Shown here one piece after another: positions 33,977-42,237 of a stretch of DNA of 64,000 bases. A model generated the notes under the pieces. The model saw only the letters and a program-made list of their open reading frames with translations. It had not been told where the DNA came from and ran no database searches. The stretch is from Nonomuraea cavernae. Lineage in GTDB: Bacteria; Actinomycetota; Actinomycetes; Streptosporangiales; Streptosporangiaceae. Position 1 is the stretch's first letter. Each line of letters begins with the position of its first letter. The stretch spans positions 648-64,647 of the forward strand of contig NZ_BMNH01000032.1 in the NCBI RefSeq assembly GCF_014646355.1, given 5' to 3'. Made by a program: the position numbers and the translations under genes.

Positions 33977-35263
33977 TCAGGCCGAGACCTTCGGCGTGCT
34001 CCGGCGCCAGTCGCCCTTGTAGACGAGCATCGAGAGCAGGAAGAGCGCCTGACCGCCCAGCGCCACGTACAGCCAGGCGCCCCAGCCACCGGACTCGACG
34101 ACCATCGGCGAGACCACCAGCAGCACCACGATCATGATCCGGACGACCATGCCCCAGATGCCCAGCGCGGCGCCCTGCAGACGCGACTCCACGTCCTCGG
34201 CGTCCTCGGAGAAGTTGGCCATCCACGGGACGTAGGCGATGCCCAGGCAGAGGAAGAGCGCCGCGTAGACCACGGTGATGTGACCGGCGGAGACGTCCTG
34301 CCCGATCAGGCTGATGTAGTAGGCGAGCACCGCGATGGTGAGCGCGGTGCCCACGGCGGTGAACGGCTTGCGCAGCCGCAGCCGGTCGGACACGCGGCCC
34401 ACCACGATGACGGCCACCGCGTTGACCACGATGCCCAGCGCCACGACGCCGTTGGCCGCGGCGGTCTCCATGCCGAACGCGCCGGCCAGGATCGTCTGCC
34501 CGAAGATCGCGAAAGTCCAGTAGAGCACCTGCCAGGCGGTGTTGCCGAACACGTGCGCCCACAGGTGGGGATGCCGGAACAGCTCCCTGACCTTGCCGGG
34601 GTCGATCTTCTCCTCGGCGGTCACCGCCGACTCGGCGTGCATGACCTGGGCCCGCAGCGCCGCGGACGGCTCGGCGATCTGCCAGATGATGACGCCGCAC
34701 AGGGTCAGCGAGACGATGCCCATGATGATCGCCTGCGACTGCCAGGCGTTGCCGAACAGCGGCAGCGTCAGGGAGGCCAGCGCGGAGGCCAGGAAGGCCG
34801 CCCCGACCGGGCCCCAGGTCCAGAAGCCGAACGCCTGCGCCCGGCCCAGCCGGGGCGAGAAGTCCCGGACCAGCGACGCGGTGATCGTGATGCCGGCGCC
34901 CTCGATGAACAGCATCAGGCACCGGATCGCGAACAGCTCGCCGACCGAGTCCACGGTGGCGAGCAGGAAGTTGCAGGCCGCGGTGATCGTGAGCGTCGGC
35001 ACCAGGATCGTGACGCGGCCCCAGCGGTCGGACAGGATGCCGCCGAACGCCGCCGACAGCCCGCCGACCAGCACGGAGGCGGCCGCGATCTGCCCGTAGA
35101 CCGTGAGCGACATGCTCAGGTCCTCCATCAGGAGCGGCAGGATCGTGGCGATCGTGGTCTCGAAGTTGGCCACCAGGCTCGCCAGCACGGCGATCGCCAG
35201 CAACCAGATGCGTCGCCGGCCCACCGGGTAGACGCTCAGCTCGCGGACATAGAACGGCTTCAT
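33977..35263 (-). CDS. MFS transporter
   Basis: A 428-residue transporter with about twelve helices; the loop after helix 2 reads GGILSDRWGRVTIL, the classic MFS signature. The cytoplasmic central loop (around residues 195-225) is rich in Glu and Ala. No catabolic or resistance genes adjoin it, so the substrate is open. Just upstream lies a 17-bp near-palindrome likely to be its operator. The gene converges on the SPFH pseudogene with a 3-bp gap. Confidence 0.88.
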   Translation of the reverse strand: MKPFYVRELSVYPVGRRRIWLLAIAVLASLVANFETTIATILPLLMEDLSMSLTVYGQIAAASVLVGGLSAAFGGILSDRWGRVTILVPTLTITAACNFLLATVDSVGELFAIRCLMLFIEGAGITITASLVRDFSPRLGRAQAFGFWTWGPVGAAFLASALASLTLPLFGNAWQSQAIIMGIVSLTLCGVIIWQIAEPSAALRAQVMHAESAVTAEEKIDPGKVRELFRHPHLWAHVFGNTAWQVLYWTFAIFGQTILAGAFGMETAAANGVVALGIVVNAVAVIVVGRVSDRLRLRKPFTAVGTALTIAVLAYYISLIGQDVSAGHITVVYAALFLCLGIAYVPWMANFSEDAEDVESRLQGAALGIWGMVVRIMIVVLLVVSPMVVESGGWGAWLYVALGGQALFLLSMLVYKGDWRRSTPKVSA

Positions 35264-35299
35264 TACCCATCCTTCTGGGGACGGAGCGTGACACTCGCT

Positions 35300-35316
35300 C
35301 TAGAACGCGTTTCTAG
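35300..35316. promoter_or_regulatory. Near-palindromic operator upstream of the MFS gene
   Basis: CTAGAACGCGTTTCTAG is a near-perfect dyad centred 45 bp before the MFS start codon. It has the look of a TetR- or LacI-type binding site. No regulator gene lies next to it. Confidence 0.5.
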
Positions 35317-35460
35317 TTGATGTTGAGTTTGCCGTTCCGCACCGATAAGTCAACGACTCGGGGCATCACGATGTGATCTCGGCCACACCGGGAGCGTTGT
35401 GATTGAATCTCTGCCGAATCCTGGAACAAGACACCCTCAATAGGCATAAACTGCGCGCCT

Positions 35461-36228
35461 GTGAGCCTGCCTGTACGCGAACGTTCCCCCCGGCCGGGCG
35501 GTGGCCGGCACCGCCGTCCCGTGCCCACGTCCCTGCCGCCGGACGCCCCCCTCCTCGTCCTCGCGGCGCCGGGCAGCGCCTCCGGCGTGGCCGCCGAGAT
35601 CGCGGCCGTCGTGCGCGTCGACAACCCGCATATCGAGGTGCGCCTGACCACGGTCGCCGACCTGGCCGACTCGCTGCCCGGCGACCGCGACGCCATCGTG
35701 GTGCCCCTGCTGACCTGGGATGATCCCGTCGTGCTGGCGGACATCGGCAAGGCCGTCGCCGCGAGCGGCTCCGGCGCCGTGGTCACCGAGGCGCTCGGCC
35801 CGCATCCCCTGCTCGCCGAGGCGCTGCACATCCGGCTGGCCGAACGCGGCCTGGCCCGGGCCGACCGGGTGCGCGTGCTCAACGTCGGCAGCCCGGTCGA
35901 CGCGGTCATCCTCGGCACCGTCGGCGGGGCGCGGGCCGTACAGGCCGTCCAGGCCACCGCCGTGCTGCTGGCCTCCAGACTCACCCTGCCCGTGGTCGCC
36001 GCCTCGCTGGACAGCGAGCCCGGCGTGCCGGTGGCCGCCCAGCGGCTGCGGGCGGCCGGCGCCGCCCGCCTGGCCATCGCCCCCTGCCTGATCGGGCACG
36101 AGGCCCCCGAGGACCTGGTCGAGCGGGCCGCCGCCGGGGTCGACGCGGGGCACGCCGCGCCGCTGGGCGCGCACAGCGCGATCGCCGAACTTGTCGCGCG
36201 AGCTTACGGGAGTCAACTCGCGACTTGA
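35461..36228 (+). CDS. CbiX/sirohydrochlorin-chelatase-like protein, probably non-catalytic
   Basis: A 255-residue protein of two CbiX-like repeats, recognisable by LLVLAAPGSASGVAAEIAAV, AIVVPLLTWDDPVVLADI, RLPVVAASLDSEP-like and LAIAPCLIGHE segments. In metal chelatases of this fold the first repeat has a histidine right after the first strand (AHGS); here the site reads APGS, and the second-repeat histidine is displaced (IGHE). Loss of the first metal ligand argues against normal chelatase activity. GTG start. A second, better preserved relative lies in the urease operon (54635-55381). Confidence 0.72.
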   Translation: MSLPVRERSPRPGGGRHRRPVPTSLPPDAPLLVLAAPGSASGVAAEIAAVVRVDNPHIEVRLTTVADLADSLPGDRDAIVVPLLTWDDPVVLADIGKAVAASGSGAVVTEALGPHPLLAEALHIRLAERGLARADRVRVLNVGSPVDAVILGTVGGARAVQAVQATAVLLASRLTLPVVAASLDSEPGVPVAAQRLRAAGAARLAIAPCLIGHEAPEDLVERAAAGVDAGHAAPLGAHSAIAELVARAYGSQLAT

Positions 36229-36271
36229 CAAGGGGTTGTAGAGATCACAAAAGTCGCGTTTACTTCTGCGC

Positions 36272-36820
36272 ATGCGTCTCGTGCGGTGCGATGGTGTGCG
36301 GCTGGGACTGCGTGACGTCTCGGAGGCCGACGTGGCGGCACTGCACGCCATCTACGGCGATCCGGCGGCCACGCGGTACATGCCGTTCGAGCCGCTGACA
36401 CCCGCTGAGGTCACGGCGCTGGTCGAGGAGGCCGGGCGCGCCGCCGCCGCCGAGCCGCGCCTGCTGTACGTGCTCGCGGTGGTCGACGCCGACCACCGCG
36501 ACGTGATCGGGGTGGCCCGCCTGCACATCGAGGCCGACCAGCCGCACAGCGCCGAGATCGGCCTCGGCCTGCGGCCCGACCAGTGGGGCCGGGGCATGGG
36601 CACCGACCTGATCAAGCTGCTGCTGTCGTTCGGGTTCAAGCAGCTGGGGCTGCGCCGCATCTGGGGCGCCCGTGCGCCCGCCAACCTGCCCGCCCAGCTG
36701 GCCATGCTGACGGCGGGCATGATCGAGGAGGGGCTCGTCCCACGCCAGGTGCTCACGCCTGAGGGCTGGCGCGACTCCGTCGTCCACGCCGCCCTGAAGG
36801 ACAGGTGGATCGACCGCTAG
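36272..36820 (+). CDS. GNAT-family N-acetyltransferase
   Basis: A 182-residue RimJ/RimL-like acetyltransferase. RDVSEADVAALHAIYGDPAA is the N-terminal marker, and the acetyl-CoA-binding region is LRPDQWGRGMGTDLIKLLL, followed by LGLRRIWGARAPANLPAQLA and GMIEEG. Relatives acetylate protein N-termini, antibiotics or small amines; the acceptor cannot be predicted. It starts 43 bp after the CbiX-like gene and may be co-transcribed. Confidence 0.92.
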   Translation: MRLVRCDGVRLGLRDVSEADVAALHAIYGDPAATRYMPFEPLTPAEVTALVEEAGRAAAAEPRLLYVLAVVDADHRDVIGVARLHIEADQPHSAEIGLGLRPDQWGRGMGTDLIKLLLSFGFKQLGLRRIWGARAPANLPAQLAMLTAGMIEEGLVPRQVLTPEGWRDSVVHAALKDRWIDR

Positions 36821-36857
36821 GGGCGCCGACGGCCCGGCCCGCTGGGAGCTCCGGGGC

Positions 36858-37145
36858 TCAGACCGGCGCGTAGGTCTTGCAGTCGGCCCTGTCGCTCACG
36901 TAGCCCACCTCGATGCCGGGCGCCTGGCATTCGAACTGGCTGTTGTGCCGGCAGTCGGCCACCTTGCACGCCCCGACCCGTCCGACGGTGGAGGGATCGC
37001 CGCCCTTGGCGGACGCCGTGAAGAACGTGTCACAGTGCGCCTGCTGCGGCGCGTCGCCGACGGTGATGGCCGAGGCGTGGCAGACGCGCTCACGGTTGTA
37101 GACGCAGGCTTCCGCCTCACACTGGTTCACGACGGGCATCTTCAT
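36858..37145 (-). CDS. Cysteine-rich DUF1540 protein
   Basis: A 95-residue protein with two copies of a C-x4-C-x6-C-like pattern: CEAEACVYNRERVCHASAIT then CDTF, and CKVADCRHNSQFECQAPGIE then CKTY. Eight cysteines in this spacing define DUF1540 and suggest metal or disulfide binding. AAGGAG lies 8 bp upstream of the ATG. No signal peptide. In other bacteria DUF1540 proteins are small and stress-associated, with no known activity. Confidence 0.88.
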   Translation of the reverse strand: MKMPVVNQCEAEACVYNRERVCHASAITVGDAPQQAHCDTFFTASAKGGDPSTVGRVGACKVADCRHNSQFECQAPGIEVGYVSDRADCKTYAPV

Positions 37146-37369
37146 CGCGGGTCTCCTTCCGCGAGTTGCCACGGGATCGACGGGCTCTCCGGCCGGCGTG
37201 GGCGCTCGCGCCTCTCTCATACCGTCTCCGATCAGACCGTTAAGCCCAAGAGAGTGCCAAAGCCTCACCGTCTCCGGCGGGGGCTCCCGCTTGACGACAC
37301 GGTCCGGAGTCCCGTGGGATTGTCGGTGCCGCGCCCTACGATGAGCCTCCTCACGGAGGGATCTGTCAC

Positions 37370-37825
37370 ATGCTCGACTCGCTGATCGTGCCGTTGTTCG
37401 TCACCACGGATCTGCCGCCCGGCGCCGACCTCGCCGGGTTCGGCGAGCTGCTCGCGGAGACGGCCCGCACGCTCGACCATGACGGCGTGAGCTACGAGGC
37501 GTTCCTGGCCGGCAAGGTGTTCTGGCTCGACCGGCCGGTGATCCCCCGGCAGCGGCCCGCGGCCGACGCCGAGCTGCGGTTCGCGGCCATGCTCGGCTAC
37601 CTCGCCGCCTCGGGGCCCGGCCACACGCCGGCCGGCGTGGTCGCCGACGTGCGACGAGCCGTCTCCGCCGCCGTCACCGCCCGCTACGGCGAGGTGGGCG
37701 CGGCCCCGGCGGTGTTCGCCATCCGCGACCGCGACGTCCGCGAGCGCACCCCCGGCGCCGCCCTCTACGTCGGCACCCGTGACGCCACCCCCGACCTGGT
37801 CACGGCCGCCCGCTCCTACCTGTGA
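37370..37825 (+). CDS. Conserved hypothetical protein
   Basis: A 151-residue cytoplasmic protein with no domain that I recognise. It starts MLDSLIVPLFVTTDLPPGAD with GGAGGGAT 7-10 bp upstream. Composition is ordinary for this genome, with alternating helix-like segments (ELLAETARTL, VADVRRAVSAAVTARY) and no membrane segment or signal peptide. It stands between a DUF1540 gene and an F420-type reductase gene, transcribed in the same direction as the latter. Confidence 0.7.
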   Translation: MLDSLIVPLFVTTDLPPGADLAGFGELLAETARTLDHDGVSYEAFLAGKVFWLDRPVIPRQRPAADAELRFAAMLGYLAASGPGHTPAGVVADVRRAVSAAVTARYGEVGAAPAVFAIRDRDVRERTPGAALYVGTRDATPDLVTAARSYL

Positions 37826-37919
37826 CCCCGCCCCGCCATCCGGCGGACACCTGGCCGGCCGCCGTGCGGAGCCCGGCGATGATCGTGACCTGACGCCGTC
37901 AGCGGGTAGCCTCTCCGGC

Positions 37920-38324
37920 ATGCTCTATGGCAAGGAACACGTCCAGCGTTACCAGCAGACCGACGGCCAGGAGGGGCACGACTGGAACAACACCACCGTC
38001 CTGCTCCTGACCACGAAGGGCCGCAACTCCGGCCGGTCCTACACCACGCCGCTCATCTACCAGCGGCACGGTGACGACCACGTCGTCGTGGCCTCCAAGG
38101 GTGGCGACCCCGACCACCCCGAGTGGTACAAGAACCTGCTGGCCGACCCCGAGGTCGAGGTGCAGGTGAAGGGCGAGAGGTTCACGGCCCGCGCCCGTAC
38201 GGCCGGCCCGGAGGAGCGGCCGGAGCTATGGCGGCTGATGAACGGCACCTGGCCCCACTACGACGCCTACCAGCAGAAGACCGATCGCGAGATCCCCGTC
38301 GTGGTGCTGGAGACCGTCGGCTGA
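37920..38324 (+). CDS. Deazaflavin (F420)-dependent nitroreductase-family protein
   Basis: A 134-residue split-barrel protein of the DDN family. The key segment is TTKGRNSGRSYTTPLIYQRH, followed by VVASKGGDPDHPEWYKNLLA, which in relatives contacts the F420 phosphate tail. Members reduce nitroaromatics, quinones or coumarins with F420H2. ATG at 37920 follows a weak ribosome-binding site. Its last codons and stop are repeated twice downstream (38335-38396). Confidence 0.93.
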   Translation: MLYGKEHVQRYQQTDGQEGHDWNNTTVLLLTTKGRNSGRSYTTPLIYQRHGDDHVVVASKGGDPDHPEWYKNLLADPEVEVQVKGERFTARARTAGPEERPELWRLMNGTWPHYDAYQQKTDREIPVVVLETVG

Positions 38325-38396
38325 CCACCGAACCGTGGTGCTGGAGACCGTCCGCTGACCACCGGGTCATGACGCTGGAGACCGTCCGCTGACCGG
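38301..38396. repeat. Three 34-bp tandem repeats of a gene 3' end
   Basis: Units 38301-38334, 38335-38368 and 38369-38396 (last one shorter) share GCTGGAGACCGTC-GCTGACC. The first unit is the end of the F420-type reductase, including its TGA; the other two are untranslated copies, each still holding the VLETV-stop sequence. Confidence 0.85.
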
Positions 38397-38471
38397 AGCC
38401 CCCGCCGAGCGAGCCCGCGCGGCGCGGACCCCCGGTGATCGCCACGGGTCGCGATGCCCCAGGATGGTGGC

Positions 38472-38942
38472 ATGAGCCGCGAACACCGCTATCACACCAC
38501 CGTCACCTGGACCGGCAACCTCGGCGAGGGCACCTCCGGCTACCGGACCTTCAGCCGTGACCACGAGGTGTCCGCCGAGGGCAAGCCGGCCGTGCACGGC
38601 TCCTCCGACCCGGCGTTCCGGGGCGACCCGGCCCGCTGGAACCCGGAGGAGTTGCTGGTCGCGTCAGTCTCGCAGTGCCACATGCTGTGGTATCTGCACC
38701 TGTGCGCGACCAACGGCATCGTGGTGACCTCCTACGTGGACGAGGCCGAGGGCACGATGGCCGAGGAGTCCGGCGGCGCCGGCCGCTTCACGTCGGTGAC
38801 GCTGCGGCCGACGGTCACGATCGCCGCGCCCGAGGTGCACGACAAGGCCGTCGAGCTGCACCACGAGGCCAACCGGATGTGCTTCGTCGCCAACTCGGTC
38901 AACTTCCCCGTGCGTCACGAGCCGCGGATCCTGCACGCCTGA
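38472..38942 (+). CDS. OsmC/Ohr-family protein
   Basis: A 156-residue OsmC-fold protein of the YhfA-like group. The first redox cysteine lies in ASVSQCHMLWYLHLCATNG, and the second in HHEANRMCFVANSVNFPVRH, the usual pair for thiol-dependent peroxide reduction. It should detoxify organic hydroperoxides in the cytoplasm with a dithiol donor. It follows the F420-type reductase in the same direction after the tandem-repeat spacer. Confidence 0.9.
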   Translation: MSREHRYHTTVTWTGNLGEGTSGYRTFSRDHEVSAEGKPAVHGSSDPAFRGDPARWNPEELLVASVSQCHMLWYLHLCATNGIVVTSYVDEAEGTMAEESGGAGRFTSVTLRPTVTIAAPEVHDKAVELHHEANRMCFVANSVNFPVRHEPRILHA

Positions 38943-38958
38943 GCGCCGGAACCGAACG

Positions 38959-40437
38959 CTAGAACGTCACCAGCGGGTCGCCGACGAAGTCCGCGATGAA
39001 GTTGACGAAGAAGAAGCCGAAGAACAGGAAGTTGAGGATCAGGATCACGTAGTGCCACGGGCGGGGCCGGGCCGGGCGCGGGAGCTTGCTGTTGAGGTAG
39101 ATGAGCAGGAAGGGGTAGACCAGCGCGCCCAGGTTCGACATGTTGGCCGACCACTCCACGAGCCCGACCGGCAGCGAGAAGTGGATGACGATCGAGATCA
39201 CGATCAGCAGGACGATCATGAACGGGTAGTAGAAGCGGCGCGGGTCGCCCTCCACCAGGGCGCGTAACCGGGGGCTGGTGGCGTGCGCGGCGTCGGTCGT
39301 CACCCTGACCATGGCCTCGAAGATGCCGAGCTGGGTGGAGAAGAGCACCAGCACGCCGAGGACGAGCGCCACGTAGAACATGACCTGGCCGTACTCGTCG
39401 CCGAGCGCGGCGGCCACGAAGGTGGGGACGTTGGCCCGCGTCGGCCGCTCCCCCGACATGGCCACGGCCTGCGACATGAGCAGCGTGGGCAGCAGCATGC
39501 CGAGGATCGCGCCGACGAAGAACACTCCCCACATGTCGACCATGAGCAGCCGATACCACCGGCGCCACATGCTCCGGTTGCGCTCGTCGTCCGGGAACGT
39601 CACTCCGCTGGCCAGGATCTCGGTGCGCTCGCCGCGCAGGCCCGAGATGTATCCGGCCCGGAAGCCCATGCCGTAGCCCTTGTCGCGGTAGTGGCCCATG
39701 ACGTACCAGTTGAGGCCGGAGGCCAGCGCGGTGAAGCCGGCCAGCCCGCCGAGCTGGGTGGCGGTGATCCCGCTCGGCGGCGCGGCCGGGGTGACGAACC
39801 CGCGGATGCCCTCCCACCATTGGCTGAGCGGCACCACGAACAGGCAGATGCCGAGCAGGGCGATCAGGATGGCGCCGACCATCACCCAGTTGGCCAGCTC
39901 CAGCGCCCGGCTGATCCGGCGCGCCGAGGCGGTGATCAGGAAGACCAGCACGAGCAGCGCGATGGCCCACAGCCGGGGCTCCTCGGCGCCCACGGGCGGG
40001 GGCTCGCCGTGGAACAGGGCATACACGCCCTGACCGGCGGAGGCGGCCCAGCCTCCCGCGATGAACGCGAAGATCACGACGAGCACCGAGAGCGGGATCC
40101 AGAGCTTCCACCCCGGGGGCACCCGTCCCCAGCCGACGACCGGCGTCTCGCCGGTGGCGAGCACGTAGCGGGAGCATTCCACGTTGTAGAACGTCTGGAG
40201 CAGGGCGGACACCAGGATGACCCAGCCGACCCCGACGAAGCCGTACTGGCCGACGCTGAGCGGGCCGAGCAGCCATTCGCCGCTGCCGATCGAGATGCCG
40301 AGCGCGATCAGGCTCGGGCCGACGGCGTACTTGAACAGCTCCTTGGGGCCGATCCTGGAGACCTTGAACACCTCTTCGGGTGAGGGCAGGTCGGTGACGG
40401 TGAGATCCGGGCGACTGACTCCGAGCGGATGCGACAT
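38959..40437 (-). CDS. Nramp-like membrane transporter
   Basis: A 492-residue protein with about eleven membrane helices. GPSLIALGISIGSGEWLLGP near the start corresponds to the first helix of the Nramp/APC fold, where metal transporters have DPGN; here the metal motif is replaced by SGEW. The MSQAVAMSG-like sixth helix of Nramp (MPH) is also changed. It is therefore a distant Nramp relative that may carry something other than Mn or Fe. It is divergent from a PH-domain gene and convergent with the OsmC gene. Confidence 0.8.
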   Translation of the reverse strand: MSHPLGVSRPDLTVTDLPSPEEVFKVSRIGPKELFKYAVGPSLIALGISIGSGEWLLGPLSVGQYGFVGVGWVILVSALLQTFYNVECSRYVLATGETPVVGWGRVPPGWKLWIPLSVLVVIFAFIAGGWAASAGQGVYALFHGEPPPVGAEEPRLWAIALLVLVFLITASARRISRALELANWVMVGAILIALLGICLFVVPLSQWWEGIRGFVTPAAPPSGITATQLGGLAGFTALASGLNWYVMGHYRDKGYGMGFRAGYISGLRGERTEILASGVTFPDDERNRSMWRRWYRLLMVDMWGVFFVGAILGMLLPTLLMSQAVAMSGERPTRANVPTFVAAALGDEYGQVMFYVALVLGVLVLFSTQLGIFEAMVRVTTDAAHATSPRLRALVEGDPRRFYYPFMIVLLIVISIVIHFSLPVGLVEWSANMSNLGALVYPFLLIYLNSKLPRPARPRPWHYVILILNFLFFGFFFVNFIADFVGDPLVTF

Positions 40438-40538
40438 CTCAGGCCTCCTGCCGTTCAGGGTGATCCCCTATCCAGTCGGCTACAAGACCCAAATGCCGCG
40501 TATGGAACGCCACGCCCCGTCCTGCTCGTTCTCCTGGC

Positions 40539-40907
40539 ATGGCTGACATCCCCTACGACCGGAAAGAACAGCTCAAGCAGATCGAGAGCGGGTTGCTCCA
40601 GGGCGAGCGGATCCTCGCCGTGTACGACGCGATCGGGGCGGGCACGGGCTTCCTCGGACTGACCGATCGACGGGTCATCGTGCAGGACAAGTCGTTCGTG
40701 GGCAAGCGGATCGCGCTCACCAGCATCCCCTACGGCAAGATCTCCGCGGTGAGCGTGGTGAGCAACAAGTCGTTCGCCGGCGGCTTCTTCTCGTCGGGTT
40801 CCATCGCCGTCCATGTCGGGACGCACACGTACGAGGTGGATTTCCGAGGCGACAACAAGGCCCACCACGTACATAACGTGATCCTTCACTACATTTCGCA
40901 GACCTAG
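40539..40907 (+). CDS. Bacterial PH-domain protein
   Basis: A 122-residue single-domain protein. LTDRRVIVQDKSF and IPYGKISAVSVVSNKSFAGG are typical of short bacterial pleckstrin-homology proteins, which form oligomeric rings or bind ligands of unknown nature. A C-terminal amphipathic helix (KAHHVHNVILHYIS) ends the domain. No signal or membrane segment. Confidence 0.85.
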   Translation: MADIPYDRKEQLKQIESGLLQGERILAVYDAIGAGTGFLGLTDRRVIVQDKSFVGKRIALTSIPYGKISAVSVVSNKSFAGGFFSSGSIAVHVGTHTYEVDFRGDNKAHHVHNVILHYISQT

Positions 40908-40971
40908 TGGATCTTCCGCCGACCTGAGCGGCAGAAGACGCCGGGGCCACGCTGGCCTATCGTGCGGGAGC

Positions 40972-42237
40972 ATGAGATCTCTCGGGGAGGCCGGCGGGCC
41001 GCGCGCGGCCGGAAGGCTGGGAGCGGCCACGGCCGTGATCGCGTTGGCGGCCGCCTGCGTCCAGCCGCCCGCGCGGACCCCGGCCGCATCCACGTCCCCG
41101 TCCACGCCGGGCATCTCGCCCACGGGGACCGTCGGATCGCTGACCCCCGTGCCCGTGCCGGGCCCGACGCTGCCGCCGCTCGCCGCCCGGCCGGCCCGCT
41201 GCGCCCAGCCACCGGCCCGCGCCGACCGGCTGCGCGCCAGGCCGGTCAGGACGACCTGGCGCGCGGTCTTCACCGACCGGGACCACGGCGGCTTCGGCGA
41301 CCTCGCCGTGGGCGGTGACGGCGCGGTCTGGACGACCCACTTCACCCAGCGCGCGAGCGGCGGGACCGTCGAGACGGCGTTCGCCGGGCTGCGCCGCTGG
41401 GACGGCGCCCGGTGGCGGGCCTACCCCCTGCCGGACGTGCGCGTGACCGCGCTGGGCGCGACCTCGGCCGAGCAGGCCTGGGTGTTCGGGCTGGCGGACG
41501 GCCAGGCCGGGCTGGTGGGCGGCTTCCAGCACGGCACGTTCGTCTCGTCGCCGCTCACCGGCCGGCCCGCCGGCACGATCGGCACCGGCGGCACCGCCGC
41601 CCGGGGCGCGTGGGCGGTCAACGGCACGGAGGCGCTGTCCTGGGACGGCTCCACCTGGCGGGCGCACGAGCTGCCCGCGCCGGCGGGCGCCGTGGGCGGT
41701 GAGGACACGGACGTGTGGACGGTCAGCGGCCCGCTGCGGGAGGCGGGCCCGGCCGCCCGGTGGAACGGCTCCGCCTGGCAGCGCGTCGGCGTGCCCGAGC
41801 TGGGCCTGCCGCCCGCGGCCGAGTCGCCCCGGATCCACCTCAATGACGTGGCCGTGCTCGGCCCGCGCGACGTGTGGGCGGTCGGCGGGGTGTCGTGGCT
41901 GGTGCCGGGCCGGTTCGACGAGCAGAACGAGCCGCTCGAACGCCACCGGCCGGTCGCCCTGCACTGGGACGGCCACGGGTGGCGGTGCGACTGGGGCTCG
42001 CTCGGCAGCACGTTCGCGCAGGCGGAGCCCGACGGCCGGGGCGGCCTGTGGGTGCTCGACTCGACGGGCTCACGGCTGCTGCGTCACTCCGGCGGCCGGT
42101 GGACCAGCCAGCGGCTGGCCGGCCAGGTCGCCGCGCTCGCCTGGCGCCCCGGCACCGCCGAGATCTACGCGGCCGGCGCCGTGGGGGGCGCCGTGGGGGG
42201 CGAGCTCACCCGGGCGACCCTGTGGCGGAGCCGGTGA
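40972..42237 (+). CDS. Lipoprotein with propeller-like repeats, function unknown
   Basis: A 421-residue exported protein. The signal peptide ends in ALAAAC, with the lipid-carrying cysteine at residue 29. A Pro/Ser/Thr-rich linker (about 30-75) precedes repeated W-D-G motifs (RRWDGARWRAY, LSWDGSTWRAH, ARWNGSAWQRV, LHWDGHGWRCDW), which resemble blades of a Kelch- or Asp-box-like propeller. Its last 32 bp overlap the convergent glgM gene. No enzyme motif is seen. Confidence 0.8.
   Translation: MRSLGEAGGPRAAGRLGAATAVIALAAACVQPPARTPAASTSPSTPGISPTGTVGSLTPVPVPGPTLPPLAARPARCAQPPARADRLRARPVRTTWRAVFTDRDHGGFGDLAVGGDGAVWTTHFTQRASGGTVETAFAGLRRWDGARWRAYPLPDVRVTALGATSAEQAWVFGLADGQAGLVGGFQHGTFVSSPLTGRPAGTIGTGGTAARGAWAVNGTEALSWDGSTWRAHELPAPAGAVGGEDTDVWTVSGPLREAGPAARWNGSAWQRVGVPELGLPPAAESPRIHLNDVAVLGPRDVWAVGGVSWLVPGRFDEQNEPLERHRPVALHWDGHGWRCDWGSLGSTFAQAEPDGRGGLWVLDSTGSRLLRHSGGRWTSQRLAGQVAALAWRPGTAEIYAAGAVGGAVGGELTRATLWRSR

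Noticed and set aside
36896-37268. Longer DUF1540 protein starting at 37268
   Set aside because: A good ribosome-binding site precedes the ATG at 37145, and the extra 41 residues lack the conserved cysteine pattern.
38301-38396. CRISPR or REP-type element
   Set aside because: The repeats derive from the adjacent gene's own 3' end and have no spacers.
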